A stretch of 38,553 nucleotides of DNA from CAZOOR01 sp964581505 (GCA_964581505.1 CAZOOR010000016.1:1-38553), one strand, 5' to 3'. Counted from the stretch's first letter, positions 26,922 through 35,893 are shown. Translations and numbers: made by a program. The notes: generated by a model not told the origin, from the sequence alone.

Positions 26922-27146
26922 CTATTTGATTTTTTTTCGATATACAGTTATTATTGCATCAGGACAAACCAGTGCACAGTTTGTGCAACCGGTGCAATTG
27001 TCATATATTTGCATTGCATATTTGTATCCTTTTTTGTTGATAACGTCAGACATACCTATTGTCCCCTCGGGGCATGCAACAACGCACAATTCACAACCTT
27101 TGCATCGCTCCGTTTCGACAACGATTTGACCATATACTTTTGCCAT
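26922..27146 (-). CDS. korD: 2[4Fe-4S] ferredoxin, delta subunit of the 2-oxoacid oxidoreductase
   Basis: The 74-residue protein has two complete ferredoxin motifs: CKGCELCVVACPEG (Cys15, 18, 21, 25) and CTGCTNCALVCPDA (Cys51, 54, 57, 61). All eight ligands for two [4Fe-4S] clusters are present. It heads the oxidoreductase operon and is expected to pass electrons from the beta subunit to free ferredoxin. The spacing between motifs is slightly longer than in minimal clostridial ferredoxins, as is usual for delta subunits. Confidence 0.92.
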   Translation of the reverse strand: MAKVYGQIVVETERCKGCELCVVACPEGTIGMSDVINKKGYKYAMQIYDNCTGCTNCALVCPDAIITVYRKKIK

Positions 27147-27294
27147 TACTAACCTCTTATGATTTGTTAAATCGTAAACTTCAAACTTTAATTTATTATT
27201 TTATTAATCAAGATTAACAAATTAAGGAATATTTATAATCAAAAAAAATTTTATACCTATCACCTGTATTTTTATGTTGTTCATTTATCCTAAA

Positions 27295-27324
27295 CAAAAA
27301 AAGGCTGTATTCGTAACAGCCTTT
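27295..27324 (-). terminator. Intrinsic terminator after the 27349-27810 gene
   Basis: AAGGCTGT (27301-27308) pairs with ACAGCCTT (27316-27323) around a 7-base loop. On the minus strand the stem runs into a T-run (the A-run ending at 27302 on the plus strand). It lies about 25 bases after the stop of the minus-strand gene. Confidence 0.85.
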
Positions 27325-27348
27325 AAAATAAATATGTTCGGAAATAAA

Positions 27349-27810
27349 TTACTTCGTTCTGACTTTTAATACAAAGTCCACATCATTCCATAGGAATTCA
27401 TTTTCTCTTGATACGATATTTCCATTTTCATCAATTCTATCGCACATTACAGTATCAAATGCTTCTTGTTTAGATTCGACCAAAACCAAGACATATTGGC
27501 TGTCCTCATCTTCGGTTTTGACCTCAATATAATCCAAGTCCCGATAATTCTTCAAATAGAAACCATAAGGCGGTAATTTTAACTTAGAAGAATACTTAGC
27601 TGTGATAAATTGCTCCAATTGATATTTTACAATCAAATTAAAAAGAGATTCCGAAATTGTTTCGATTTCCTCGAAATCGTCGAAAACATCCCAAGTAACT
27701 TGCGCTTGTTCCAAAGCCGGAGAAATAGAAGTCAGGGACTCCCTGTACAAATTCATTAACTTATTAATTGATAAAATTACCGGTTGTTTTGTATTTTCGC
27801 TTTCTTTCAT
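27349..27810 (-). CDS. Uncharacterised acidic cytoplasmic protein
   Basis: I do not recognise this 153-residue protein. It has no signal peptide or membrane segment and is strongly acidic (runs such as DVFDDFEEIETISE and KTEDEDSQ). It alternates helical and beta-type segments: an N-terminal helix with INKLMNLYRESLTS, then VLVLVESKQEAFDTVM near the middle, and a final FVLKVRTK strand. It is a stand-alone gene, divergent from ffh by about 160 bases and followed by its own terminator. Normal codon content and tidy boundaries make a real gene likely. Confidence 0.75.
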   Translation of the reverse strand: MKESENTKQPVILSINKLMNLYRESLTSISPALEQAQVTWDVFDDFEEIETISESLFNLIVKYQLEQFITAKYSSKLKLPPYGFYLKNYRDLDYIEVKTEDEDSQYVLVLVESKQEAFDTVMCDRIDENGNIVSRENEFLWNDVDFVLKVRTK

Positions 27811-27914
27811 AATTATTCTCTACCAAATCTTTTTGAAAATTACATTAATAATTAGTTCAAAAATAATATTTATTCTGATTATATACCGATTTTTTTTAAA
27901 TAAAGTGGAATATT

Positions 27915-27946
27915 TTTGGACAATAGTATAAAAAGCATTATTTTTG
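27915..27946 (+). promoter_or_regulatory. Candidate promoter of ffh-rpsP (TTTG-N20-TATTTTTG)
   Basis: TTTG at 27915-27918 and TATTTTTG at 27939-27946 are 20 bases apart, matching the Bacteroidota -33/-7 consensus. Transcription would begin near 27953, about 20 bases before the ffh ATG at 27974. Confidence 0.5.
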
Positions 27947-27973
27947 TTGTTCTTATTTTTTTATAAGTGTTAT

Positions 27974-29311
27974 ATGTTTGAGAATTTACAAGAAAAATTA
28001 GAATCTGCTCTTAAAAGATTTCGCGGGCAATCAACAATAAGTGAGGAAAATATTGATGAAGCTATGCGCGAAATTCGTCGTGCTTTGCTCGAAGCCGATG
28101 TCAATTTGCACGTTGCAAATAAATTTGTCGAAGATGTAAAGAAGAAAGCCGTTGGCACTGAGGTCAAGGGCAAATTGATGCCCGAACAATTAATTGTTAA
28201 AATTGTTCGCGACGAATTGGTGGAGATTCTCGGCTCGAAGAAAAGCGACTTACTCTTTTCTTCGCATCCTCCTACTGTTGTACTTGTAGCAGGATTGCAG
28301 GGGTCGGGTAAAACTACTTTCTGTGCAAAGCTTGCAAAAAGTTTAAGAAAAAAAGGCAGACAACCCTTGCTGGTAGCCGGTGATGTCTATCGTCCAGCCG
28401 CTATCGAGCAGTTGAAACAATTAGGAAAATCAATTAATATGCCGGTCTTTGCCTCCGATGAGAAGAAACCGGTTAAAATTGCTAAAGATGCTCTCAGCTA
28501 CGCTAAGAAATTTGCACGCGACGTACTTATTGTTGATACAGCCGGTAGGCTGACTATTGACGAAGATATGATGAAAGAACTGGAGGATATTTCCGCTGAA
28601 ATAAATCCCAACGAAACTCTTTTTGTCTGCGATGCAATGATTGGGCAGGACGCGGTTACTACTGCCAAAGCGTTTAACGAGAGACTGACTCTGACAGGTG
28701 TGGTACTTACCAAATTGGATGGCGACACAAGAGGTGGTGCGGCTCTGTCTGTTATGAGTGTTGTCGGCAAACCAATTAAATTTGTCGGTACGGGCGAAAA
28801 AGTTGATGCTCTCGAACCTTTCCACCCCGAAAGAATTGCTTCTCGTATTCTTGGTATGGGTGATATACTAACACTTGTTGAAAAGGCTGAACAACAACTT
28901 GATGAACAGCAGGCAAAAAATTTAGAGCAAAAAATCCGAAAGAACGAGTTTACCTATGACGACTTCCTAGACCAATTGAAAGCGATTAGGAAAATGGGTT
29001 CAATCAAGGATTTGCTCGGTATGCTTCCCGGTATGGACAAAGCTATGCGCAATGTCAATATTGACGACAATGCTTTCTCGAAGGTGGAAGCCATTATTCT
29101 TTCGATGACTAAATTTGAACGAAGTCATCCGAAGAAAATTAACGGCTCCAGAAGAAAACGAATTGCTGTCGGTAGTGGTACTACTGTACAAGATGTTAAT
29201 CGACTGATTAAGCAATTCGAGGATATGACGAAAATGATGAAAAATATATCACGTGGCGGCAAATCACGATTCTTGAAAAATTTCGGCTTGCCACAAAACT
29301 TTGGAATGTAA
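27974..29311 (+). CDS. ffh: Signal recognition particle GTPase Ffh
   Basis: Ffh binds signal sequences on ribosomes and delivers them to FtsY and the Sec translocon. The start at 27974 (MFENLQEKLESALKRFRGQ) is the family N-terminus; the extra ten residues from 27944 are hydrophobic and unlikely. Of its 445 residues, the N domain covers about 1-95. The G domain has GLQGSGKTT (107-115), DTAGR (188-192) and TKLDGD (246-251). The methionine-rich M domain follows from about 320, with GMLPGM and the RNA-binding SRRKRIAVGSGT. The protein ends soon after, with no unusual tail. rpsP follows by 33 bases. Confidence 0.97.
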   Translation: MFENLQEKLESALKRFRGQSTISEENIDEAMREIRRALLEADVNLHVANKFVEDVKKKAVGTEVKGKLMPEQLIVKIVRDELVEILGSKKSDLLFSSHPPTVVLVAGLQGSGKTTFCAKLAKSLRKKGRQPLLVAGDVYRPAAIEQLKQLGKSINMPVFASDEKKPVKIAKDALSYAKKFARDVLIVDTAGRLTIDEDMMKELEDISAEINPNETLFVCDAMIGQDAVTTAKAFNERLTLTGVVLTKLDGDTRGGAALSVMSVVGKPIKFVGTGEKVDALEPFHPERIASRILGMGDILTLVEKAEQQLDEQQAKNLEQKIRKNEFTYDDFLDQLKAIRKMGSIKDLLGMLPGMDKAMRNVNIDDNAFSKVEAIILSMTKFERSHPKKINGSRRKRIAVGSGTTVQDVNRLIKQFEDMTKMMKNISRGGKSRFLKNFGLPQNFGM

Positions 29312-29344
29312 AATTTTAATTATTAATTAAATAAAGGAAATCTA

Positions 29345-29794
29345 ATGGTTAGATTACGTTTACGTAGAAAAGGCAGAACGCACCATCCGGTCTATGATAT
29401 TGTTGCTGTTGATGGCAGAAAAAAACGAGACGGTGCTTTCTTGGAAAGATTGGGCTATTATGACCCGCATTATCAACCGTCCACAATTAAAGTAGATGCC
29501 GAAAGAGCTATCTATTGGCTGAATAATGGCGCCCAACCTTCCGACTTGGTTCGCGAATTATTAAGCTACGAAGGTGTTTTGCTTCGCCGTGCTTTGCAAT
29601 TTAAAGGCAAAAGCGAAGAAGAAATCGAAAGCGAAATTGTAAAACACAAAGAAGTTGCAAAAGAGAGATACTTCCGCCGTAAAGAATTACGCAAGCAAAG
29701 AGTAATTGCAAAAGAAAAGGCGAAAGAAGAAGCTGAAAAAGCACAGCAGGAAGCCGAAGCAAAACCCGCCGAAGCACCGGCTGAAAATTCATAA
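29345..29794 (+). CDS. rpsP: Small-subunit ribosomal protein bS16 with an extended C-terminus
   Basis: bS16 stabilises the 5' domain of 16S rRNA. The 149-residue protein starts MVRLRLRRKGRTHHPVYDIVAVDGRKKRDGAFLERLGYYDP, with ERAIYWLNNGAQPSDLV, all family-typical. The core ends near residue 80. The remaining 65-70 residues form a charged helix (KEVAKERYFRRKELRKQRV) and a Lys/Glu/Ala/Pro-rich tail, an extension common in Bacteroidota. It is co-transcribed with ffh. The rimM, trmD and rplS genes that often follow are not here, since a terminator follows directly. Confidence 0.97.
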   Translation: MVRLRLRRKGRTHHPVYDIVAVDGRKKRDGAFLERLGYYDPHYQPSTIKVDAERAIYWLNNGAQPSDLVRELLSYEGVLLRRALQFKGKSEEEIESEIVKHKEVAKERYFRRKELRKQRVIAKEKAKEEAEKAQQEAEAKPAEAPAENS

Positions 29795-29832
29795 GCTTAT
29801 TTCGGCACTTTTTCTGCCAACGCTTTATATTT

Positions 29833-29870
29833 ATAGAGTCGCTATCTAATGTAGCGGCTCTATTTATTTT
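29833..29870 (+). terminator. Intrinsic terminator of ffh-rpsP
   Basis: A 12-bp stem (29833-29844 with 29852-29863, one G-T pair) with a 7-base loop is followed by TTATTTTT. It abuts the stop of the convergent gene at 29864, whose own stop codon falls in the T-tract, so it may serve both strands. Confidence 0.9.
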
Positions 29871-31501
29871 TCAATGATTAGTATTAAATGTCTTTCAATA
29901 TCTTGATTTTTGTAAGTAAACCTACTAAGGAATTCTTGCTTACATAATGATATATATTTAATTGTGGGTTCGTTCTCTGCAATTATTTCGATTCTATCCT
30001 TTTGCTCTCTATTTATTTCATCATTATAATAAGCAATGATTTGATAATTCGATGAAATAGATTTTGCATTTTTTATTATCTCACTGATATAGTTATTGTC
30101 AATATTCAAATCAACATAGAATAATTGCTTGATATATAATTTATTACTTTTTCTGATTTTCATCATAACTCTTCCCGAAGCCGCTTTTTTCCTCTGTCCT
30201 TCCATATCAATAAGATTTAACTCATAGTCCAATGATTGGGTGGTTTTTAGGTCAATTAGTGAATCGATATTAACTTCGATAAAATTTGTTTTCTCATCTG
30301 TGTTTACTATCTCTTTTATTAAATTACCATTTGAATAAAGTTTGATTATCATACTATCCAATCCGGCTTCCGCTATGAAAGAAGTATAGAACCTAATAGT
30401 CGGGATTTCAATACTTTCAATCATTTGGCTGTCTTTTTCAAATTCAACCTTATGATTTCGAATATAGGGGTAATTACGTATTATCATTATCTCGGAATAG
30501 GAGATGACACATTCTTTCATTTCAATTCCGTTTTCCGCAATAAAGACAGTACTTAACTCGCCATTTAATAGAGAGTGCGGACGAGGTAATTTACGGGAAT
30601 AGTGCTGGGTAACAGTTGTAATATTGTGGATAATTCCATTTTTATTACTTGTGTTTTTCTTTGTAATTGTTGATAATATCGTTACTGTCGGTGAACTGAC
30701 ATTATATGAATATATTACACTAGTATCCCGTTTGTAAATCGTATCATTAATTGTTATTTGCTCATTTGTTCTGTTTGCGAAATCCAAACCAATGTTGATA
30801 CCAAATTTAATACTTGATGTAGTGATAGAGAATTGGTCTAAAAAACTATTAAGTGCAAAAGAATACTCTGCATCAATCTCCAAACTAAATGGTGAAGAAG
30901 GAAATAGCTCTTTACCGATGTTATAAGTCAAGCGAAAAAACGGCATATATACAATAGATGATATGCTATCTATTGTAGTAATTGATTGTGGGGCGGGGTT
31001 TATGAAATACATACTGTCCGGTTGAACAATTGTTTGGGAGCGACTATATTGACCGGATAAATTGATATTAAACCTATTACCGATGCCAACAGAGAAAAAT
31101 TTATGTCTATAACCAATAAATATTGATGGGTAGAGCCAATCAAATTCTGCAGATATGTTATGCCTGATTATAGCATCAACCGCTTGATTTCCTTTAATTA
31201 CTTTGGTCTTCTCATCTCCGATATATGGCAGTTTGCATTTATTATATCCGAACTCAATTCCTGTAAAAATATTATGATACAAATAATATCTCGTAAGAAC
31301 ATTAATATCTAAATTAAGAGAATTTTCCGGTGTAAACTGAATGTCGTTAATAGGATAGTTAGGAAATCCTATTGTACTGTTTTTATTAAATGTGTAATCA
31401 CCGGCAAGTGAAACGCCAACATATTTAAATTGAGCATTTAGAGTTGAGTGAAACAGCAGGACGGCAAATCCAAATAGTAAATATATTCTAAATCTTATCA
31501 T
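29864..31501 (-). CDS. Outer-membrane beta-barrel-like protein with an OmpA-like C-terminal remnant
   Basis: A signal peptide (MIRFRIYLLFGFAVLLFHSTLNAQ) leads a 545-residue protein. Residues about 25-240 show alternating hydrophobic/aromatic strands (FTGIEFGYNKCKLPY, YPSIFIGYRHKFFSVGIGNRFNINLSGQYSRS) typical of a porin-like barrel. The C-terminal 90 residues (LFYVDLNIDNNYISEIIKNAKSISSNYQIIAYYNDEINREQKDRI) have the rhythm of an OmpA-like peptidoglycan-binding domain, but the usual Asp/Arg contact motif is not clear. It lies six bases after the T9SS-targeted gene at 31508 and is transcribed with it. Function unknown. Confidence 0.75.
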   Translation of the reverse strand: MIRFRIYLLFGFAVLLFHSTLNAQFKYVGVSLAGDYTFNKNSTIGFPNYPINDIQFTPENSLNLDINVLTRYYLYHNIFTGIEFGYNKCKLPYIGDEKTKVIKGNQAVDAIIRHNISAEFDWLYPSIFIGYRHKFFSVGIGNRFNINLSGQYSRSQTIVQPDSMYFINPAPQSITTIDSISSIVYMPFFRLTYNIGKELFPSSPFSLEIDAEYSFALNSFLDQFSITTSSIKFGINIGLDFANRTNEQITINDTIYKRDTSVIYSYNVSSPTVTILSTITKKNTSNKNGIIHNITTVTQHYSRKLPRPHSLLNGELSTVFIAENGIEMKECVISYSEIMIIRNYPYIRNHKVEFEKDSQMIESIEIPTIRFYTSFIAEAGLDSMIIKLYSNGNLIKEIVNTDEKTNFIEVNIDSLIDLKTTQSLDYELNLIDMEGQRKKAASGRVMMKIRKSNKLYIKQLFYVDLNIDNNYISEIIKNAKSISSNYQIIAYYNDEINREQKDRIEIIAENEPTIKYISLCKQEFLSRFTYKNQDIERHLILIIEK

Positions 31502-31507
31502 ATATTT

Positions 31508-32599
31508 TTATTTTACTATTATCATTTTATTAACAAAAGCATTAATGCCGGATAAACCTATGATATAAGCCCCGAGATTACTAAATATATTTCGGGGAAT
31601 TACTATCTTCTCACTTCCTCTTTGACTTTTTACCGGCAGTAAAGATGATAGGTCTTTTACCAAAAAGCCCTCAATTGAATATATTTTTAATTGTGCTTTG
31701 CCCGAATATATCACTCTTAAAGTAAAATCCTTGTTTACGGGATTGGGTGGAGGATAAATGTAATAATCGGAAGAAAGATTGCTTACTAATCTTGGAATTT
31801 TATCTTGATATATAATACCTTTGATTTTAATATGACCATTTGTGCGTGTTAATGCTGTTTGAATTACGCTTCCCTTTGAATAAAAAATTATATTATTTAG
31901 AATAATATCACTTGCTGTAGCATTACCGAGAGCCGCAGTCATTGGAAATGACAATAAAGTGTCTCCGGTTTTTAATGTACGTTTGACCGTTATTTTTTTG
32001 TAACTGGTACGAGTTCCATATTCAATAATATCGTCCCCACCTCCATTAACTAGTGCTAAAACGGAAGCATTGTATTTAATCGCACAACTAACATTATCAA
32101 TCTTTGTATTTTTTAAATTAATTGATTTAATGATTACTGGTAAATTAAAATTTTCACCAATTTCAACTTCGATATTTGGTATTGCAAGATGAATACTGAA
32201 ATCAGTTTGTTGTGGTTTAAAGATATTGCCGTTAATTGATAGTGTAATTCGGTCAGATGTATCCCTTATCGTAAAGGTGAGTTTAATTTGAAACTGTCCT
32301 ATTTTTGCTTTTGATGGAGATAATTTAACATTAAAAGTCATTTCAGCAAATGGTTTCATAGTAAATTTATCCGGTAAATCGGTTGTAATGAACCCATTAA
32401 CATTTGGAATAAACTGATGATTTGCAATTGAATATAAATAGTTGTCATTATTCTTCATCGTAACTTTTATGGTTTTAGACGGGGCAGAGGATTCCACAGC
32501 ACCAAAATTTATTATATTCGGCTTGAAACTGATATTTACTCCGGCATTTAAGTTATTCCCAATAAATACCATAAAAAACAAAACTGCTAATAATCTCAT
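31508..32599 (-). CDS. Secreted cohesin-like protein with a T9SS sorting domain
   Basis: After a signal peptide (MRLLAVLFFMVFIGNNLNAG) the 363-residue protein has an ASH-type beta-sandwich (about 24-130: FKPNIINFGAVESSAPSKTIKVT). A cohesin-like region follows (about 135-245: IEVEIGENFNLPVIIKS, IDNVSCAIKYNASVLAL). A C-terminal T9SS type-A sorting domain begins near 275 (YIYPPPNPVNKDFTLRV) and ends GAYIIGLSGINAFVNKMIIVK. It should be exported by Sec and then delivered to or through the outer membrane by the type IX system. The partner gene 31501-29864, an outer-membrane protein, begins six bases later, suggesting a surface complex. Domain assignments are by pattern only. Confidence 0.78.
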   Translation of the reverse strand: MRLLAVLFFMVFIGNNLNAGVNISFKPNIINFGAVESSAPSKTIKVTMKNNDNYLYSIANHQFIPNVNGFITTDLPDKFTMKPFAEMTFNVKLSPSKAKIGQFQIKLTFTIRDTSDRITLSINGNIFKPQQTDFSIHLAIPNIEVEIGENFNLPVIIKSINLKNTKIDNVSCAIKYNASVLALVNGGGDDIIEYGTRTSYKKITVKRTLKTGDTLLSFPMTAALGNATASDIILNNIIFYSKGSVIQTALTRTNGHIKIKGIIYQDKIPRLVSNLSSDYYIYPPPNPVNKDFTLRVIYSGKAQLKIYSIEGFLVKDLSSLLPVKSQRGSEKIVIPRNIFSNLGAYIIGLSGINAFVNKMIIVK

Positions 32600-32717
32600 A
32601 TTAATTCTTATTTAATAATTCTACAATACTAAATGTAAAAACAACAATATAATGAATTTGTTTCAAAATTTTAGAATAAATGACATATAATTATGCCCTA
32701 AATAAAAAAAATATTCG

Positions 32718-32725
32718 TATTTTTG
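32718..32725 (+). promoter_or_regulatory. Candidate -7 element of tRNA-Leu
   Basis: TATTTTTG fits TAnnTTTG and would start transcription about eight bases before the mature tRNA 5' end. No clear -33 TTTG is seen. Confidence 0.3.
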
Positions 32726-32739
32726 TTTTTCAAAATCCA

Positions 32740-32823
32740 GCCCGGATGGCGAAATTGGCAGACGCGCTACATTCAGGGTGTAGTGGGAGTACTCCCGTGC
32801 AGGTTCAAGTCCTGTTCCGGGCA
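32740..32823 (+). tRNA. tRNA-Leu (anticodon CAG)
   Basis: The 84-base sequence folds as a class II tRNA. The acceptor stem is GCCCGGA/TCCGGGC with discriminator A. The anticodon stem CTACA/TGTAG encloses the loop TTCAGGG, with CAG at 32774-32776. A long variable arm (GTGGGAGTACTCCCGT) and a GGTTCAAGTCC T-arm follow, and A73 fits leucine. The 3' CCA is not encoded. A hairpin follows directly. Confidence 0.97.
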
Positions 32824-32825
32824 CA

Positions 32826-32864
32826 AGCAAAACCCGTATAAATCATTGTTTATACGGGTTTGCT
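32826..32864. terminator. Hairpin terminator between tRNA-Leu and the GH3 gene
   Basis: CCCGTATAAA (32833-32842) pairs with TTTATACGGG (32849-32858) across a 6-base loop, flanked by A- and T-rich arms that extend the stem (AGCAAAA / TTTGCT). It can stop the tRNA transcript on the plus strand. On the minus strand, where four T residues follow the stem, it can stop the GH3 gene. Confidence 0.8.
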
Positions 32865-32886
32865 CTTATCAGATGTAATGTAATAC

Positions 32887-35727
32887 TTACCTGTTTATTA
32901 CAAATTTCTTAGTTGTTCGATATGTTCCCGATATTAATTGAAGAATATAGAATCCGGGGGTAAGATGCTTGCAATCAATTTTAAAAAGATTGTTCGAATA
33001 ATCTCGTGATATAGTAATTCTCTCTTGTTTGCCTGTTATAGAAAAAACCTTAATTGTTATATTGTTGCTATTTAGTATTTGATTAATTTTGAGAGAGAAC
33101 TTTCTGTTTGTTGGATTCGGATATAATAATGTCATTTTGTCCAAATCAGTATTAATATTTGTATCTGATGATTTTAGATTAATTTCACCTGATAGTTTGA
33201 CGTCTTTTGATGAGGTGGCAACTTGAATTTCATATTTGCCGGTTTCAATAATGAATCTATGTTTAGTAGAATCGTAAATTGAAAATTCTTTAAGGGGTAT
33301 TTTAATGTGGATAGTGGATTTTTCTCCGCTTCTGAGATTAACCCTTTTAAATGCTATCAAAGATTTATTCGCTTTCTCAAATTTAGATTCTTTATTTACT
33401 ACATAAATCTGAACTACTTCATCACCGCTAAGTTTGCCGGAATTTTTCAAATTAAAAGTAACGGCTACACTATCTACATTCTCTACCATAATAGTTTCTT
33501 TTGGTAAGATTAAATTTTCGTATTCAAAGCTGGTGTAGCTAAGACCAAATCCAAAAGGATACAATGGTTCCTTTTTTAAAAATCTATAAGTTCTGTTTGT
33601 CATATAATAGTTCTTGAAATCCGGTACATCGTCAAGGGATTTATACCAAGTAAGTGGAGTTCTGCCGGAAGGATTGTAATCTCCGAAAAGAACATCGGCA
33701 ATAGCATCGCCTGCCTCCTGCCCGGCATACCAAGTTTGTACAATAGCAGGGATATTATCATTTTCCCAATTAATTGCTAAACAAGAACCCGACATCATCA
33801 CAAGAACAATCGGCTTGCCCGATTTTTTAAGTGCCTTCAAGATTTTAGTTTGAGTAGGTGGTAAATCGATAGATGTTTTGTCTCCACCATAGAAACCGGG
33901 TGCATAGACATCGCCCAGTTCTTCACTTTCATACATTGTTGAAATACCACCAACAAAAACAATTGCATCATAATTGCTTGCTTCCGAAGTAATTGAATCA
34001 ATAAAATCCTGTCCCGTATTCTCATTTCCGCATTCCAATCGTACTGAAGCAAATGACTGATTAAAGTAATATTCAAGTACGATTTTATACTCTTTCCCAG
34101 CAATGAGCGAGTCAAAGCCAATAAAAGGTGAAGCACCGTGGTCCCACCAATTGTCAAGAATTTTTTTATCATCTATAAATAATCTTGTGCCATCATTATT
34201 TATTGTTTTAAATGTGTACTCTGCTGTTTGCGGAACAGTTAATATGCCTGTCCATCTTACTGAAAAAGGTTCACCGTCTTTTTCCCCTACCGGTGATTTT
34301 CGCTGCCAATTAAAATTGATTACAGTATCAACACGGGTGAGGACAGGTTTACCTTCTAGATTTTTATTGCTAAAATATTCTCCTGTCAAGCCTCGTTCGC
34401 CATTGATAGTTTTTAAGTATTTTACAGGAATAAGCTCCGTGAAAGAACCGACAATTTCACAACCTTTATTGAACGTAAGTTTACATTCGGGTTTGATTTT
34501 CTTTTTAAGTCCATCTAAAAATGACACCCAATATTTAGGCCAGCCATGATAACCGCCTAACATTTCGCAATATGTAGGGGCATTCGGACCAATAACATAT
34601 ATTGATTGCAAATTCTTATTTAGCGGAAGTGTATTATTTTTATTTTTTAACAAAACAATTGATTCCTGTGCCGCTTTTAGTGCCAGTTGTCTGTGTTTAT
34701 AACTTGCAAGTAGTGAATCAGGAATATTATTATATGGGAAATCAGGTGGAGGCTCAATTACCCCTAGTTTTAGTCGAGCGACTAATAATCTTAAAACAGC
34801 TTTGTCTATATCCGCTTCGGTTAATAGATCTTGTTTGATAGCCTTTTCGGCATTCTTAATAAAAAAATCACCGCAATCCAAATCAACACCTGCACGAATG
34901 GACAAAGCAACTGCTTCAACTTCATTCTTGGCATACCAGTGGCTCCAAACAACATTACTCAAGGCGCCGCAATCACTCATTACAAATCCCTTTAATCCCC
35001 ATTTATTTCTTAGCACATCTTCGATTAAAAAATTGTTTACAGAAATTGGTACTCCTGAATAAGCGTTATAGGCACACATCATTGAGTAAACTCCACCTTC
35101 TCGAACTATTGTTTCAAATGGTTTCATATATGTTTCCCAAAAATCCTTTTGAGATGTTTTTGGGTTTAGCCAATGTCGCTCTGTTTCAGGTCCACTGTGA
35201 ATTGTATAATGCTTTGGGCTGAGAATTGTTTTAAAATATACAGGGTCGTTGCCCTGCATTGCCTTAACGTATGCTGTCCCACATTGTCCTGCAAGGTACG
35301 GGTCTTCTCCATAAGTCTCTGACGTCCGACCCCAACGCGGGTCTCGTGCTAAATCCAGATTAGGAGACCAATATGTTAAACCCATTTGACCGTGCTTAAA
35401 TTGAATTCTTGCTTCATCTGAAATTGCACAGGCTACCTGTGAAATCAAATCAGTATCAAATGTTGCCGCTAATGAAATAGAAGATGGAAACACTGTGATA
35501 TTATCACTCACTAAGCCGTGCAAACATTCATTATGCCATCTATATTGAGGTATTTTTAATCTTGGAATTGCATTTGCATTTTCTGTTCCCAATTGCATTA
35601 TCTTCTCTGTTAATGTCATTTTTGAAAGAAGTTCTTTTGCTTTTTCATTTATTTGCTTATCGGTTAATGCCGACATTGATGCTGTCAATATAAATAGTAA
35701 GATTATTGATAAACGGAAGTGAGTCAT
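32887..35727 (-). CDS. Secreted GH3 beta-glycosidase with PA14 insert and T9SS tail
   Basis: The 946-residue protein has a signal peptide (MTHFRLSIILLFILTASMSA) and a GH3 N-terminal barrel: HNECLHGL, LARDPRWGRTSETYGEDPYLAG, Lys172-His173, and the nucleophile Asp252 in GFVMSDCG. A PA14-type insert follows (about 445-570: GLTGEYFSNKNLEGKPV, TINNDGTRLFIDD). The GH3 C-terminal domain (SGSCLAINWENDNIPAIVQTWYAGQEAGDAIADVLFGDYNPSGRTPLTWY) and an FnIII-like domain (from about 750) come next. A T9SS sorting domain ends the protein (LLYPNPTNRKFSLKINQ ... FVINR). The WHNECLHG class with PA14 includes beta-glucosidases and beta-xylosidases; the substrate cannot be told. An AAGGAG box precedes the ATG. 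It is monocistronic. Confidence 0.93.
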   Translation of the reverse strand: MTHFRLSIILLFILTASMSALTDKQINEKAKELLSKMTLTEKIMQLGTENANAIPRLKIPQYRWHNECLHGLVSDNITVFPSSISLAATFDTDLISQVACAISDEARIQFKHGQMGLTYWSPNLDLARDPRWGRTSETYGEDPYLAGQCGTAYVKAMQGNDPVYFKTILSPKHYTIHSGPETERHWLNPKTSQKDFWETYMKPFETIVREGGVYSMMCAYNAYSGVPISVNNFLIEDVLRNKWGLKGFVMSDCGALSNVVWSHWYAKNEVEAVALSIRAGVDLDCGDFFIKNAEKAIKQDLLTEADIDKAVLRLLVARLKLGVIEPPPDFPYNNIPDSLLASYKHRQLALKAAQESIVLLKNKNNTLPLNKNLQSIYVIGPNAPTYCEMLGGYHGWPKYWVSFLDGLKKKIKPECKLTFNKGCEIVGSFTELIPVKYLKTINGERGLTGEYFSNKNLEGKPVLTRVDTVINFNWQRKSPVGEKDGEPFSVRWTGILTVPQTAEYTFKTINNDGTRLFIDDKKILDNWWDHGASPFIGFDSLIAGKEYKIVLEYYFNQSFASVRLECGNENTGQDFIDSITSEASNYDAIVFVGGISTMYESEELGDVYAPGFYGGDKTSIDLPPTQTKILKALKKSGKPIVLVMMSGSCLAINWENDNIPAIVQTWYAGQEAGDAIADVLFGDYNPSGRTPLTWYKSLDDVPDFKNYYMTNRTYRFLKKEPLYPFGFGLSYTSFEYENLILPKETIMVENVDSVAVTFNLKNSGKLSGDEVVQIYVVNKESKFEKANKSLIAFKRVNLRSGEKSTIHIKIPLKEFSIYDSTKHRFIIETGKYEIQVATSSKDVKLSGEINLKSSDTNINTDLDKMTLLYPNPTNRKFSLKINQILNSNNITIKVFSITGKQERITISRDYSNNLFKIDCKHLTPGFYILQLISGTYRTTKKFVINR

Positions 35728-35861
35728 TGATGAACTCCTTATTAAATAATAAAGAAAAACAAATATAAGAAAAAAAATAATTAGTAAATAATGCTCAACA
35801 CATTTTGTTACAGAATTTCTATTGTTTGCAGATTAACGAGACTTATTATATATAAAATTAT

Positions 35862-35881
35862 ATATTGCGTTTTTGCAATAT
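35862..35881. promoter_or_regulatory. Palindromic operator TTGC-N6-GCAA before the sigma-54 activator
   Basis: ATATTGC and GCAATAT form a perfect 7-bp inverted repeat around GTTTTT, ending 12 bases before the ATG at 35894. The same TTGC-N6-GCAA core occurs twice downstream of the gene (37223-37236, 37255-37268). This suggests the activator binds its own control region. Confidence 0.7.
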
Positions 35882-35893
35882 TGATATTTGCTT

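Noticed and set aside
24477..27146. Oxidoreductase operon as pyruvate:ferredoxin oxidoreductase
   Set aside because: The alpha subunit is of the KorA/VorB type (KGNEAL-A ... FGYPITPQSE); a pyruvate-type assignment is less likely, though substrate remains open.
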